47,634 bases of DNA from positions 1 to 47,634 of the forward strand of contig JBGQBN010000030.1 of assembly GCA_041494805.1 (NCBI GenBank). The letters are read 5' to 3'. The notes below the pieces were generated by a model. The model did no database searches. It was not told the origin of the DNA and worked only from the letters and a program-made list of their open reading frames with translations. Made by a program: the position numbers and the translations under genes. Origin of the DNA: JBGQBN01 sp041494805 (lineage in GTDB: Bacteria; Acidobacteriota; Terriglobia; Terriglobales; Acidobacteriaceae). Below are positions 23,073-31,095 of this stretch, piece after piece (the stretch's first letter is position 1; each line of letters opens with the position of its first letter).

Positions 23073-24163
23073 TGATTCCCAACCCTTTGGCGCTGATTGC
23101 CGAAATTACCCACCGTTGTCCTCTGCACTGCGTTTATTGCTCCAACCCTCTGCAAATGATTTCTGCGAAGTCGGAACTCTCGACCCAGGAGTGGGTCCGG
23201 GTTTTTCAGGAAGCCAGCCGCCTCGGGATTCTGCACCTGCATCTGACCGGAGGCGAACCGCTGGCGCGCGCGGACCTGAAAGACCTGGTCGAGGCTGCGC
23301 ATGAGGCCGGGCTCTATACCAACCTGATTACGTCTGGGATTGGCCTGGGGGAAACACGGCTGGCGGCTCTGGTGGATGCTGGCTTGGATCATGTCCAGTT
23401 GAGCTTCCAGGATTCGAAGGAGGAAGCGGCCAACTGGATCGGAGGCGCGAAAGCCCACGCGCACAAAGTGGCGCTGGCGGAAGTGATTCGCAAGTTTCGC
23501 GTGGCTTTTACCGTAAATCTAGTTGTGCACCGTCAGAACCTGGATCATCTCGAAGAGATGATTGCATTCGTCGAACAACTACGGCCGGATCGGATGGAAA
23601 TTGCGCACGCGCAGTATTACGGCTGGGCACTGAAAAATCGCGACACTTTGATCCCAACCCGGCAGCAGCTGGAAAACTGTCTGCGCGTGGTCGGAGCCGC
23701 GCAAGAACGGCTTTCGGGGCGCATTCGAATTGATTGTGTTGTTCCCGACTACTACGCGCGTTATCCGAAAGCCTGCATGGGCGGATGGGGCCGGAACTTG
23801 ATCCTGATTAATCCTTCCGGGCGGGTATTGCCGTGCCATGCCGCGGAAGTCATCCCGGGGATGCAGTTCGACAACGTGCGCGAGCATGCTTTGGACTGGA
23901 TCTGGAGAGACTCCACGGCCTTTCAGCGGTTCCGTGGGGAAGAGTGGATGCCGGAGCCGTGCCGCAGTTGCGAGCGTCGTAGTGAGGACTTCGGCGGCTG
24001 CCGCTGCCAGGCTTTCCTGATTACGGGGGACGCCAGTGCGACCGACCCGGTATGCACGCTGGCACCGACTCACCACTTGATTGAGAGCGTCCAACTGCAA
24101 GTCAACTCCGGAGGAGAGAAGCCCGGAGAGGTGGCGTGGTCTTACCGAGGGAACCCGGAATAG
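23072..24163 (+). CDS. pqqE: Radical SAM PqqA cross-linking enzyme PqqE
   Basis: A 363-residue iron-sulfur enzyme that forms the C-C bond between the Glu and Tyr side chains of PqqA. The radical SAM cluster motif CPLHCVYC gives Cys16, Cys20 and Cys23, and LTGGEPLARADL is the SAM-binding block. The C-terminal SPASM region has cysteines at KACMGGWG, LPCHAAE, EPCRSCERR and GGCRCQAF, which would hold two auxiliary clusters. The start overlaps the pqqD stop (TGATG). This completes a canonical pqqABCDE order. Confidence 0.96.
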   Translation: MIPNPLALIAEITHRCPLHCVYCSNPLQMISAKSELSTQEWVRVFQEASRLGILHLHLTGGEPLARADLKDLVEAAHEAGLYTNLITSGIGLGETRLAALVDAGLDHVQLSFQDSKEEAANWIGGAKAHAHKVALAEVIRKFRVAFTVNLVVHRQNLDHLEEMIAFVEQLRPDRMEIAHAQYYGWALKNRDTLIPTRQQLENCLRVVGAAQERLSGRIRIDCVVPDYYARYPKACMGGWGRNLILINPSGRVLPCHAAEVIPGMQFDNVREHALDWIWRDSTAFQRFRGEEWMPEPCRSCERRSEDFGGCRCQAFLITGDASATDPVCTLAPTHHLIESVQLQVNSGGEKPGEVAWSYRGNPE

Positions 24164-24186
24164 AATCGCCGAGCTGCGCTCGGGTT

Positions 24187-24208
24187 GGACAGCCGAGGGC
24201 GGCTGTCC
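24187..24208 (+). terminator. Strong hairpin after pqqE
   Basis: A perfect 8-bp stem GGACAGCC/GGCTGTCC with a GAGGGC loop, 24 bases after the pqqE stop. No T-run follows, so it may be a 3' stabiliser or a dispersed palindrome rather than an intrinsic terminator. A related GC-rich palindrome follows tetR at 34767. Confidence 0.45.
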
Positions 24209-24567
24209 CTACGGGGGTCTTGCATCTCGAAAATGAGAGGGCAGCGGGATGCGGACGGCCGGGTGGACGTCGTCATGGTTTTCACGGTTCGCTCCAAGCA
24301 GATGAGTTGGCCCATCTAGCACGCGCAACAAGGCTAGCTGGCCCGCCTCCGCGCAGTTGTCCGCAGGTTGTAAAAAGATTGTCAACAGTAGGGTGATGGA
24401 CGCCTCGGCGTTAAGAGTGGTAGTAAGCTGGAGTGGCATTCCTGGCTTGGGCTGGGAGGCGGGGCGCATATCATATGATGAGAGAAGAAGCCAGCCGAGG
24501 CCTAGCGGTTCAGCACCGAGAGACCCTGCGTGGAGATGTTTTGTACCCAGATCCGGGGGCAGCCACG
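24209..24567. other. Intergenic stretch before the response regulator
   Basis: About 360 bases without a convincing gene. A CATATCATATG palindrome lies at 24467-24477, close to an in-frame ATG (24475) that could extend the regulator by 31 residues, but the family-typical start at 24568 is preferred. No clear promoter pair was found. Confidence 0.4.
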
Positions 24568-25245
24568 ATGGAACGAATTCTGGTGGTGGAAGATGATCGC
24601 GCGGTGCAGAAGGCCCTGAAGCGTCTGTTCGAAGCGGAGGGCTTTGGGGTTGAAATCAGCGCGGACGGGAAATCCGCCTTGCAGGCTTTTCATACGGCGG
24701 CTCCGGCGGCGGTTGTACTCGATCTGCGTCTGCCGGCCATGTCGGGCCGGGATGTTTGCCGGGAAATCAAGCAACAGGCGCCGGGACTCCCCATCATTGT
24801 TCTGAGCGCGATGAGTGATGTTTCTGACAAGGTGTTGCTGCTGGAACTGGGAGCCGATGATTACGTGACCAAGCCCTTCAGTCCGCGAGAGTTATTGGCC
24901 CGGGTGCGGGCCGCCTTGCGGCGTACAGTTCGGGCGGGCACCGACGAGGTGGTGACTTTTGGCGGGATTAGTGTGGACTTCACCAAGATGGACGTCACAC
25001 GCGACAGCCAGCCCGTGGGCCTTACCGCGCAGGAATTCAAGACGCTGAAATTTTTCGTGCAGAACGCGGAACGAGTAATAGGCCGGGATGAGCTGCTGAA
25101 TGAAGTCTGGGGGTATCAGAATTATCCTTCCACCCGCACGGTGGACAATCACATCCTGAAGCTGCGGCAGAAGCTGGAGAAGGACCCTTCGAATCCAGTG
25201 CATTTCCGGACAGTTCATGGCATGGGTTACAAGTTCGTGCGCTGA
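24568..25245 (+). CDS. OmpR/PhoB-type response regulator
   Basis: A 225-residue two-component regulator. The receiver (1-118) has the acidic pair Asp9/Asp10, phospho-acceptor Asp52 (LDLRLPAMSG) and Lys102 (YVTKPFSP). The C-terminal winged helix (about 130-225) carries the LTAQEFKTLKFF and RTVDNHILKLRQKLE recognition blocks. ATG 24568 starts at MERILVVEDD with a GGGGGC sequence upstream. The histidine kinase gene follows after 125 bases in the same direction and is the likely partner. Their position directly behind pqqABCDE suggests control of PQQ synthesis or of PQQ-dependent oxidation, which is inference. Confidence 0.93.
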   Translation: MERILVVEDDRAVQKALKRLFEAEGFGVEISADGKSALQAFHTAAPAAVVLDLRLPAMSGRDVCREIKQQAPGLPIIVLSAMSDVSDKVLLLELGADDYVTKPFSPRELLARVRAALRRTVRAGTDEVVTFGGISVDFTKMDVTRDSQPVGLTAQEFKTLKFFVQNAERVIGRDELLNEVWGYQNYPSTRTVDNHILKLRQKLEKDPSNPVHFRTVHGMGYKFVR

Positions 25246-25281
25246 GAAAGAATGTGGGGGTGCGGCCGAGTAAGCTACGCA

Positions 25282-25302
25282 GCACGGGCCAGTCGCCCGT
25301 GC
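25282..25302. repeat. GC palindrome between regulator and kinase genes
   Basis: A perfect 8-bp stem GCACGGGC/GCCCGTGC with a CAGTC loop, followed by a GCCGGC/GCCGGC pair. It looks like a dispersed palindrome and could lower kinase expression relative to the regulator. Confidence 0.5.
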
Positions 25303-25370
25303 CCACACGGCCGGCAGGGGGGGCCGGCTGAGGTACGCGAAAGTGTGTTCTTGGGCCAAGGAGAGTAAGC

Positions 25371-27185
25371 ATGTTGAAACTTCGCATGAGGACCAAGTTT
25401 CTGCTCTCCATGCTGCTGATTTCCGCTGGCCTAACCTCCACCAGCCTTCTGTTGGTCCGCCGCAGCGTCCAATCGCAGGTCAAGAAGGGAATACTTGCGG
25501 ACCTGCATAACTCCGTCAGCACCTTCCAGAATTTCCAGCAAGAACGCGAACTTACCCTCACCCACTCGGCCGAATTGATGGCCGACCTGCCCAACCTGCG
25601 GGCGCTGATGACCACGCAGCACGAAGCCACCATCCAGGATGCTTCGAATGCCCTGTGGCAGCTGGCGGGCAGCGACCTGTTCGTGCTGGCGGACCGGACG
25701 GGAAGAGTGGTGGCGCTGCACACGGCATCACCAGGGTTCACCCATGACATGGCCCGGGCATCGTTCAGTGCATCCCTGAACGAGGAGGGACCGGGACATT
25801 GGTGGTTCGGATCCCGGCACCTCTACGAAGTCTTTCTGAAACCGATCTACTTCGGTCCGGCGGCGGAGAACCGGCTGCTGGGATTCCTGGTCATCGGCTA
25901 CGAGATCGACGATGGTGTGGCATCCCAGGTAAGCCGGATCGCTGCCAGCCAGGTGGCTTTTTATTACGGCGACACTATCGTAAGCAGCACACTTACGCCT
26001 ACCCGCGAGGCACAACTGGCGCAACAACACGTGGTTCATTTCAAACCTGGGAGCGCCGAACCGGAAGAAGTTCAACTCGACGAGGAGCGCTTTCTGGGGA
26101 CCTCCCTGGAGCTGGCGGGGGGCAAGGCGCCCTCGGTGCGTTTGACGGTTCTGAAGTCGTACGATCAGGCGACCTCGTTCCTCGACAGCCTGAACCGCCT
26201 GCTGCTGGCCTTGGGACTGGCCGCCGTGGTGGGAGGCAGTGCGCTGGTGTTCCTCATCTCCCACACCTTCACCCGGCCCCTGGGTAATCTCGTGGCCGGC
26301 GTCCGAGCCCTGGAACAGGGCGACTTTACCTACAAGCTGGATGCTCGCGGCGGTGACGAAGTCGCGGAGTTGACCGGAGCCTTCAATCGCATGCGCGACA
26401 GCTTGCTGAAAACCCAGCAGGAGCTGCTGGAAGCGGAACGACTGGCGACCATTGGGCGCATGGCCAGTTCCATCTCGCATGATTTGCGGCACTCCCTGGC
26501 GGCCATTGTGGCCAATGCCGAGTTCCTATGTGAGAGCCGGTTGTCCTCCGAGCAGCGCGAAGAGCTCTATCAGGAAGTTCGGATTGCCGTGAACCAGATG
26601 ACCGACTTGATCGATTCTCTTCTGGAGTTTTCACGGACGCGGGAGTCGCTGCGGCCGGCGTTTGGAAGCGTTAACGACACGGTCGAGCATGTGGTCCAGG
26701 TGATACACTCGCATCCCGAATTCCATCAGGTCCGGATTGTGGTCAGCCAAAAGGGTAACAGCACTGGCTGGTTCGACCCCAAGAAACTGGAGCGCGCTCT
26801 CTACAACCTCCTGCTGAACGCCTGCGAGGCCATGACGCCGGACCGGGGACAAATCGAAGTCGAGGTGCGCGAAATTCGGGACGGCGTGGAAGTTCTTGTG
26901 GCCGACAATGGCCATGGTATCCCCGAGTCCATTCGCGGCAAACTCTTCGAACCCTTTGTCAGTTATGGCAAGGAGAATGGCACCGGTCTGGGGCTGACCG
27001 TGGTGCAGAAAATTATCCAGGATCATGGGGGCGACGTCACAGTGCAGAGGACGTCGGAGGAAGGGACGGTTTTCAAGCTATTGCTCCCACTTACGTCATC
27101 CCGTGACGGTGCACCTGAAGACCGTGAGCAGGGGAAGCCGCTGCCGCCCCCACTGGCCCGGACAAAACGGGCCCTATCAGAGTAG
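25371..27185 (+). CDS. HAMP-containing sensor histidine kinase
   Basis: A 604-residue membrane sensor. Helix 1 is at about 8-28 and helix 2 at about 277-297, enclosing a roughly 245-residue extracytoplasmic sensory domain with a Cache-like look (SDLFVLADRTGRVVALHTAS). HAMP follows (about 298-350), then the dimerisation/phosphotransfer helix with His370 (SSISHDLRHSLAAIV) and an ATPase domain with Asn483, Asp512 (ADNGHGIP) and the GTGLGL box near 537. The AAGGAG ribosome site at 25358-25363 supports ATG 25371. It most likely phosphorylates the upstream OmpR-type regulator. The sensed signal is unknown. The C-terminal tail after 578 is Pro/Lys-rich and unconserved. Confidence 0.93.
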   Translation: MLKLRMRTKFLLSMLLISAGLTSTSLLLVRRSVQSQVKKGILADLHNSVSTFQNFQQERELTLTHSAELMADLPNLRALMTTQHEATIQDASNALWQLAGSDLFVLADRTGRVVALHTASPGFTHDMARASFSASLNEEGPGHWWFGSRHLYEVFLKPIYFGPAAENRLLGFLVIGYEIDDGVASQVSRIAASQVAFYYGDTIVSSTLTPTREAQLAQQHVVHFKPGSAEPEEVQLDEERFLGTSLELAGGKAPSVRLTVLKSYDQATSFLDSLNRLLLALGLAAVVGGSALVFLISHTFTRPLGNLVAGVRALEQGDFTYKLDARGGDEVAELTGAFNRMRDSLLKTQQELLEAERLATIGRMASSISHDLRHSLAAIVANAEFLCESRLSSEQREELYQEVRIAVNQMTDLIDSLLEFSRTRESLRPAFGSVNDTVEHVVQVIHSHPEFHQVRIVVSQKGNSTGWFDPKKLERALYNLLLNACEAMTPDRGQIEVEVREIRDGVEVLVADNGHGIPESIRGKLFEPFVSYGKENGTGLGLTVVQKIIQDHGGDVTVQRTSEEGTVFKLLLPLTSSRDGAPEDREQGKPLPPPLARTKRALSE

Positions 27186-27288
27186 GATTTTCGCAAGCAG
27201 ACCGAGCCCCCGGTCTGTAGTCGTCCCACGGGTTCAAGACAGCAGTAGCATAGGGGTACTTTCCATAGTCTTCTGCGGGAGGCGAATT

Positions 27289-28887
27289 GTGAAGCATGGG
27301 AATGGTTTGCCTGGTTGGATTGGTAAATCCGGCATGACGATGTGGGTTCTGCTGGTTGCGAGTATTTCGCTGTGGGCACAGGAGCCGAACCCGAAGCCAC
27401 CCAGCGACTCGATGGCGGCCGCGATCAAGGAACTCCAGGAGCAAGTCCAGGAATTGCGCGCGGCAGTTGTAGAAGTGCGTTCGGAAGCCGCCCAGTACCG
27501 CGCTGAGACCGCGGAACTGAAGCGGGAACTTCAAGCCACGCGCAGCCAGCTGGCCGCGTCCGGTGCCACGCAGCCAGCGGGCGCGTACGTGGTGTCGCCT
27601 GCGAGCAGCGCCAACCCCGACAGCGCCAGCCTGGCTTCCAAGCCGGCGCCCGCAGGGTCATTGGAAGACCGCGTTGCCTCCCTGGAAGAGTCATCGCAAC
27701 TACTGCACGGCAAGGTGGACGAACAGTACCAGACCAAGGTGGAGAGCGCGTCGAAGTACCGGGTGCGACTTTCCGGCATTGTGCTATTGAACCTTTTCAG
27801 CAACCGCGGAGCCACCGACAACCAGGACTTCCCAACGTATGTGACCGCGCCCAATCCCCTGAATCCGAATGGAAGCTTCGGTGCAACCCTGCGGCAGTCT
27901 GAAATTGGCCTGGAAGTGTTCGGCCCGCGTGTGGCGGGAGCTAGGACGTCCGGAGAAGTGCAATTGGATTTCTCCGGCGGATTTCCCAACGTCAGCAATG
28001 GAGCGAACTTCGGTTTGGTCCGGCTGCGCACCGCGAGCATGCGGATGGATTGGGGTCATACGTCCATCGTAGCCGGGCAGGACAGCTTGTTTCTATCCCC
28101 GCTCTCGCCGACTTCGTTTGCCTCACTCGCGGTTCCGGCCTTCGCCTACGCCGGCAACTTGTGGGGCTGGATTCCGCAAGTGCGGGTAGAGCACCGCTTC
28201 GAGCTCTCCGAGAGACAAGACATCACCATCCAAGGGGGCATCTTTGACAACCTGACCGGTGACCGGCCCTACGGGCAGCCTGAAAGCGTGCCTCAAGCTG
28301 GGGAGAGATCAGGCCAACCGGGGTACGGGATTCGGGTGGCCTGGAAACGAGATATTCTTGGACTGCCGCTAACTCTGGGTACGGCAGGCTACTACAGCCG
28401 CCAGGAATGGGGCTTCAATCGCCACGTCGATGGCTGGGCGGGCATGGCGGATTGGGAGATTCCGTTAGCTCCCCGAGTTAGTCTCTCCGGCGAGTTCTAT
28501 CGTGGATTGGCGGTAGGCGGGTTCGGTGGCGGCATCGGTCGAAGTGTGCTGTTCGGGGGCGATCCGCTCAATCCTTATACTGTGGTGCAGCCCCTCGACT
28601 CCATCGGGGGCTGGTCGCAGCTGAAATTCAAGGCCAACGCGAAACTGGAATTCAACGGCGCCTTCGGTCTGGACAACCCGACGGCGGAGGACGTGCGCGG
28701 CTATAGCATCGGTCAAGGCTATGTTTCCACGCTGGTGGAGAACCGCAGCGCCTTGGTGAACTTCATTTACCGGCCGCGTTCGAACCTGCTATTTTCCGCG
28801 GAGTACCGCCATTTGAGAACGTTTGTGATCGATAGTGACACCCACCAGGCCGAGCAGGTCAATCTGATGATGGGAATTCTTTTTTGA
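27289..28887 (+). CDS. Outer-membrane beta-barrel protein with coiled-coil N-terminus
   Basis: A 532-residue exported protein. The signal peptide (MWVLLVASISLWAQ at about 18-31) is followed by a coiled coil (about 44-85, AIKELQEQVQELRAAVVEVR), a Pro/Ala/Ser linker, a second short heptad stretch and then a porin-like barrel from about 165. The barrel alternates aromatic and small residues and ends MMGILF, a terminal Phe as in outer-membrane proteins. The coiled coil could span to peptidoglycan, as in related porins. GTG 27289 is chosen for its GGGAGG site at 27277-27282. It starts 101 bases after the kinase gene and ends two bases before the cupredoxin-like gene, implying one operon. The substrate is unknown. 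Confidence 0.8.
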   Translation: MKHGNGLPGWIGKSGMTMWVLLVASISLWAQEPNPKPPSDSMAAAIKELQEQVQELRAAVVEVRSEAAQYRAETAELKRELQATRSQLAASGATQPAGAYVVSPASSANPDSASLASKPAPAGSLEDRVASLEESSQLLHGKVDEQYQTKVESASKYRVRLSGIVLLNLFSNRGATDNQDFPTYVTAPNPLNPNGSFGATLRQSEIGLEVFGPRVAGARTSGEVQLDFSGGFPNVSNGANFGLVRLRTASMRMDWGHTSIVAGQDSLFLSPLSPTSFASLAVPAFAYAGNLWGWIPQVRVEHRFELSERQDITIQGGIFDNLTGDRPYGQPESVPQAGERSGQPGYGIRVAWKRDILGLPLTLGTAGYYSRQEWGFNRHVDGWAGMADWEIPLAPRVSLSGEFYRGLAVGGFGGGIGRSVLFGGDPLNPYTVVQPLDSIGGWSQLKFKANAKLEFNGAFGLDNPTAEDVRGYSIGQGYVSTLVENRSALVNFIYRPRSNLLFSAEYRHLRTFVIDSDTHQAEQVNLMMGILF

Positions 28888-28889
28888 GC

Positions 28890-29621
28890 ATGAAACCATC
28901 GAATACTCACTACCGCGGGCTGGCCGCGCTGCTGCTGTGCAGCAGCTTTGCTTGCGCCCAGGTGGCCACGCTGACGGCACGGGTGGCATGGGCGAGCGGC
29001 ACGAAAGGCCACAAGGCCCATGATGCCGGCAACATTGTCCTCTGGCTCACGCCGGTCGGGACTGCCGCTGAGCCTACGCCACCAGCGCCAGGAGACCCGC
29101 CCAAGCCGCGCTTGGTTCAGCGAAACAAGAGCTTCGAACCGCACGTGCTGGTAGTACCGGTGGGGTCCGTGGTGGAGTTTCCCAACCGCGATCCCTTTTT
29201 TCACAACGTGTTTTCTCTGTTCGAAGGCAAGCGTTTCGACCTCGGCCTGTATGAAGCCGGGAGCACACGCGACGTGCTTTTCGACAAGCCGGGAATCTCT
29301 TACATCTTCTGCAACATTTATCCGGAGATGAGCGCGGTGGTGATTGCTTTGGATACTCCTTACTATGGAATTTCAGACCAGCGGGGAGAGGTGGTGATTC
29401 CCAACGTGCCCGTCGGACGCTACGTGCTTCGTACGTGGTACGAAGCGGCGCTGCCTGAAACGCTGAAGGCGCAAACCCGGGAGGTCACGGTTTCACAGAG
29501 CAGTTCAACCCTCGGAGTTTTGCGGCTTACGGCAGACAGTATTCCTCAAGGCCACAAGAACAAGTATGGCCGAGACTACGAGCCGCCTGCCCCCGACAGC
29601 CCCGCTTATTCGCGTCCGTGA
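28890..29621 (+). CDS. Secreted cupredoxin-like protein with altered copper site
   Basis: A 243-residue protein with a signal peptide (about 1-23, CSSFACAQ) and a cupredoxin-like domain joined to a small carboxypeptidase-regulatory-like beta unit (GEVVIPNVPVGRYVLRTWYE). Relatives are often annotated as methylamine-utilisation proteins. The first copper ligand is present (FPNRDPFFHNVFS) and so are Cys and Met in CNIYPEM. The His normally between them is Tyr (codon TAT), so type 1 copper binding may be lost or changed. The ATG at 28890 lies two bases after the upstream stop codon, so translation is probably coupled. An electron-transfer or structural role beside the barrel protein is possible; neither is proven. 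Confidence 0.78.
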   Translation: MKPSNTHYRGLAALLLCSSFACAQVATLTARVAWASGTKGHKAHDAGNIVLWLTPVGTAAEPTPPAPGDPPKPRLVQRNKSFEPHVLVVPVGSVVEFPNRDPFFHNVFSLFEGKRFDLGLYEAGSTRDVLFDKPGISYIFCNIYPEMSAVVIALDTPYYGISDQRGEVVIPNVPVGRYVLRTWYEAALPETLKAQTREVTVSQSSSTLGVLRLTADSIPQGHKNKYGRDYEPPAPDSPAYSRP

Positions 29622-29716
29622 AGCATGGGTCCAGGAAGTTCGGTCGCTGCAAGCGGCTGCCTGATGCCCTTCCGCCGTTTGACTTTACAAAAAAATGACA
29701 ATTGCGTGAAAACTTT

Positions 29717-29745
29717 GTGACAACCGGCCGCGCGCACCCTTTTAA
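29717..29745 (+). promoter_or_regulatory. Candidate promoter for the structured RNA
   Basis: GTGACA (29717-29722) and TTTTAA (29740-29745) are 17 bases apart. Transcription would begin near 29752, a few bases before the first predicted helix. Confidence 0.45.
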
Positions 29746-29751
29746 GCTCCG

Positions 29752-29974
29752 AATACTAGGAACGGGTGGCCGCTGCTGGCCCGTTCCAAATGATTGGTCC
29801 CGGGACCGTAGTTGTTCAGCATCGATGGTTGTGGGAGCCGGTTGGTGTGCAGCGCTGCTGATCTGCATCAGTTGATCGGCAGCAACGGCGAGGCAGATAT
29901 TTGGCAGTTGTAAGCGTTCGGTAAACCTCTCTCCTAGAAACATTAGGCCAGCCCTGTGGGGCTGGCCGTTTTTT
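29752..29974 (+). ncRNA. Probable stand-alone structured small RNA (~220 nt), family unknown
   Basis: No open reading frame explains this interval, yet it has a promoter-like pair at one end and a strong intrinsic terminator at the other. Several helices can be read: GGAACGGG/CCCGTTCC (29759-29766 with 29780-29787), the GGTCCC/GGGACC palindrome (29796-29807), and a 9-bp hairpin CTGCTGATC/GATCGGCAG (29855-29863 with 29874-29882, one wobble). A long-range pair CTAGGA/TCCTAG (29756-29761 with 29932-29937) would close the whole molecule but competes with the first stem. The gene downstream is on the other strand, so this is not a riboswitch for it. The size is compatible with 6S RNA, but I could not match 6S, SRP or tmRNA landmarks. 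Confidence 0.55.
29946..29974 (+). terminator. Intrinsic terminator of the structured RNA
   Basis: A perfect 9-bp GC-rich stem GGCCAGCCC/GGGCTGGCC with a TGTG loop, followed by G and six T (29969-29974). On the opposite strand no T-run follows, so it terminates plus-strand transcription only. Confidence 0.9.
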
Positions 29975-30007
29975 GTGGCGTGGATCACCACAATGCTTCC
30001 CAATGGG

Positions 30008-31006
30008 CTAGCGTTTCCCTCCGGCTGCCTGATCATGACCGTAGTACTCATAGGCTGACATCGGTTTTTCGCCGCCCTTCTTCCACAGGCGGTTGTCCTC
30101 GGAGAGCTTTCCGAGCGCGCGGGCCATCTCTCGAATGTGGATGGCAACTGCACCACAGCAAGCGCCGATGTAGTTGATGCCAATCTCACGGGCGCGGGTG
30201 GCATAGTCGGCCATCTCTTTGCGCGTGAGCTGCAACGGATCGAGCGCCAGGGGAAACTCGGGCAAGCTGGTGAAATCCGGCTTGTCCTTCGGCGTACGGT
30301 AAGCAACCGGCTGGCAGGCGAGATATCCAGAAACCGCTTTCCGCATTTGTTCCATCGGCCCGAGGATGTGTTCCGGCGGACGCAAGCAGTTGATGCCGAC
30401 AATGTCCGCGCCCGCGTCGAGCAGCGACTTGGCGGCGTCAGCGGGATTCTTGCCCTCTACAGTCTCGTCTTTGTTTTCGAGGCAGATGGTCACCATCACG
30501 GGCAAGCCCGTCTTCCTGGCGCGCTCAACGGCCAGCAAGGCTTCGCCCAGCCAGGAGAAGGTCTCGCCGATGATGAAGTCCACGCCTTCGTCCACCTGGA
30601 TTGCGAGCTGCTCGTCGAAGGTCTTGCGGACGCGGTCGGCCGCGGCCGGGCTGTCAGGCTCGTACATCCAAGTGAGGCTCAGGTTACCGGCGACTAGACA
30701 CTTATCTCCCGCGACTTCGCGTGCGATGCGAACCGCGGCACGGTTCAGGTCCTCAAGCCGGTTTTCCAGGCCGACGGTGGCCAGCTTGTCGCGGCTGGCG
30801 TAGAAGGTGAGGGCCTGCAGGACGTCAGCGCCGGCCTCACGGAACTCGACATGCAATTCACGCAGGGCCTCGGGATACACCAGAGCGACTTCCGGAGTGA
30901 ACGGACCGGCGCGTACCCAGCCACGCTTTTCAAGCTCGAGCAGATAGCCGCCGTCTCCGAGGACCAGACCTTCTTTCAGACGTTCGAGAATGCCTTTCTT
31001 CTTCAT
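30008..31006 (-). CDS. Betaine--homocysteine S-methyltransferase-like enzyme
   Basis: A 332-residue cytoplasmic zinc enzyme of the homocysteine S-methyltransferase family, closest in layout to BHMT, which moves a methyl group from glycine betaine (or a related donor) to homocysteine to make methionine. The zinc ligands are present: Cys in GINCLRP and the pair in GACCGA. The N-terminal LVLGDGGYLLELEKRGW and the QALTFYASRDKL block fit the barrel. ATG 31006 has AAGGAG five bases upstream. It is the last gene of a three-gene minus-strand set with two flavoproteins. The local oxygenase and oxidases suggest stepwise removal of N-methyl groups, with this enzyme taking the first. The methyl donor is inferred. 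Confidence 0.85.
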   Translation of the reverse strand: MKKKGILERLKEGLVLGDGGYLLELEKRGWVRAGPFTPEVALVYPEALRELHVEFREAGADVLQALTFYASRDKLATVGLENRLEDLNRAAVRIAREVAGDKCLVAGNLSLTWMYEPDSPAAADRVRKTFDEQLAIQVDEGVDFIIGETFSWLGEALLAVERARKTGLPVMVTICLENKDETVEGKNPADAAKSLLDAGADIVGINCLRPPEHILGPMEQMRKAVSGYLACQPVAYRTPKDKPDFTSLPEFPLALDPLQLTRKEMADYATRAREIGINYIGACCGAVAIHIREMARALGKLSEDNRLWKKGGEKPMSAYEYYGHDQAAGGKR

Positions 31007-31023
31007 ACGTGCTCCTTGGTGAG

Positions 31024-31088
31024 AGAGACGCAGCAAGCTGCGTCTCTACAGGAAATGTGTTGCAGAGACGTTGCTGGCAACGTCTCTG
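31024..31088. repeat. Two GAGACG-type palindromes
   Basis: Stem 1 (31024-31047) is AGAGACGCAG/CTGCGTCTCT. Stem 2 (31063-31088) is CAGAGACGTTGC/GCAACGTCTCTG, 12 perfect pairs. They fill the gap between the BHMT-like and DAO-like genes, and near-identical palindromes occur at 37307-37399. Confidence 0.85.
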
Positions 31089-31095
31089 TTTCCCC

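Noticed and set aside
24475..24567. 31-residue N-terminal extension of the OmpR-type regulator
   Set aside because: An in-frame ATG exists, but MERILVVEDD at 24568 is the standard receiver start and the extension has no conserved feature.
29752..29974. Assignment of the structured RNA as 6S, SRP or tmRNA
   Set aside because: Size fits 6S, but the expected central bubble could not be placed with confidence; SRP tetraloop and tmRNA tRNA-like ends are absent. Left as unknown.
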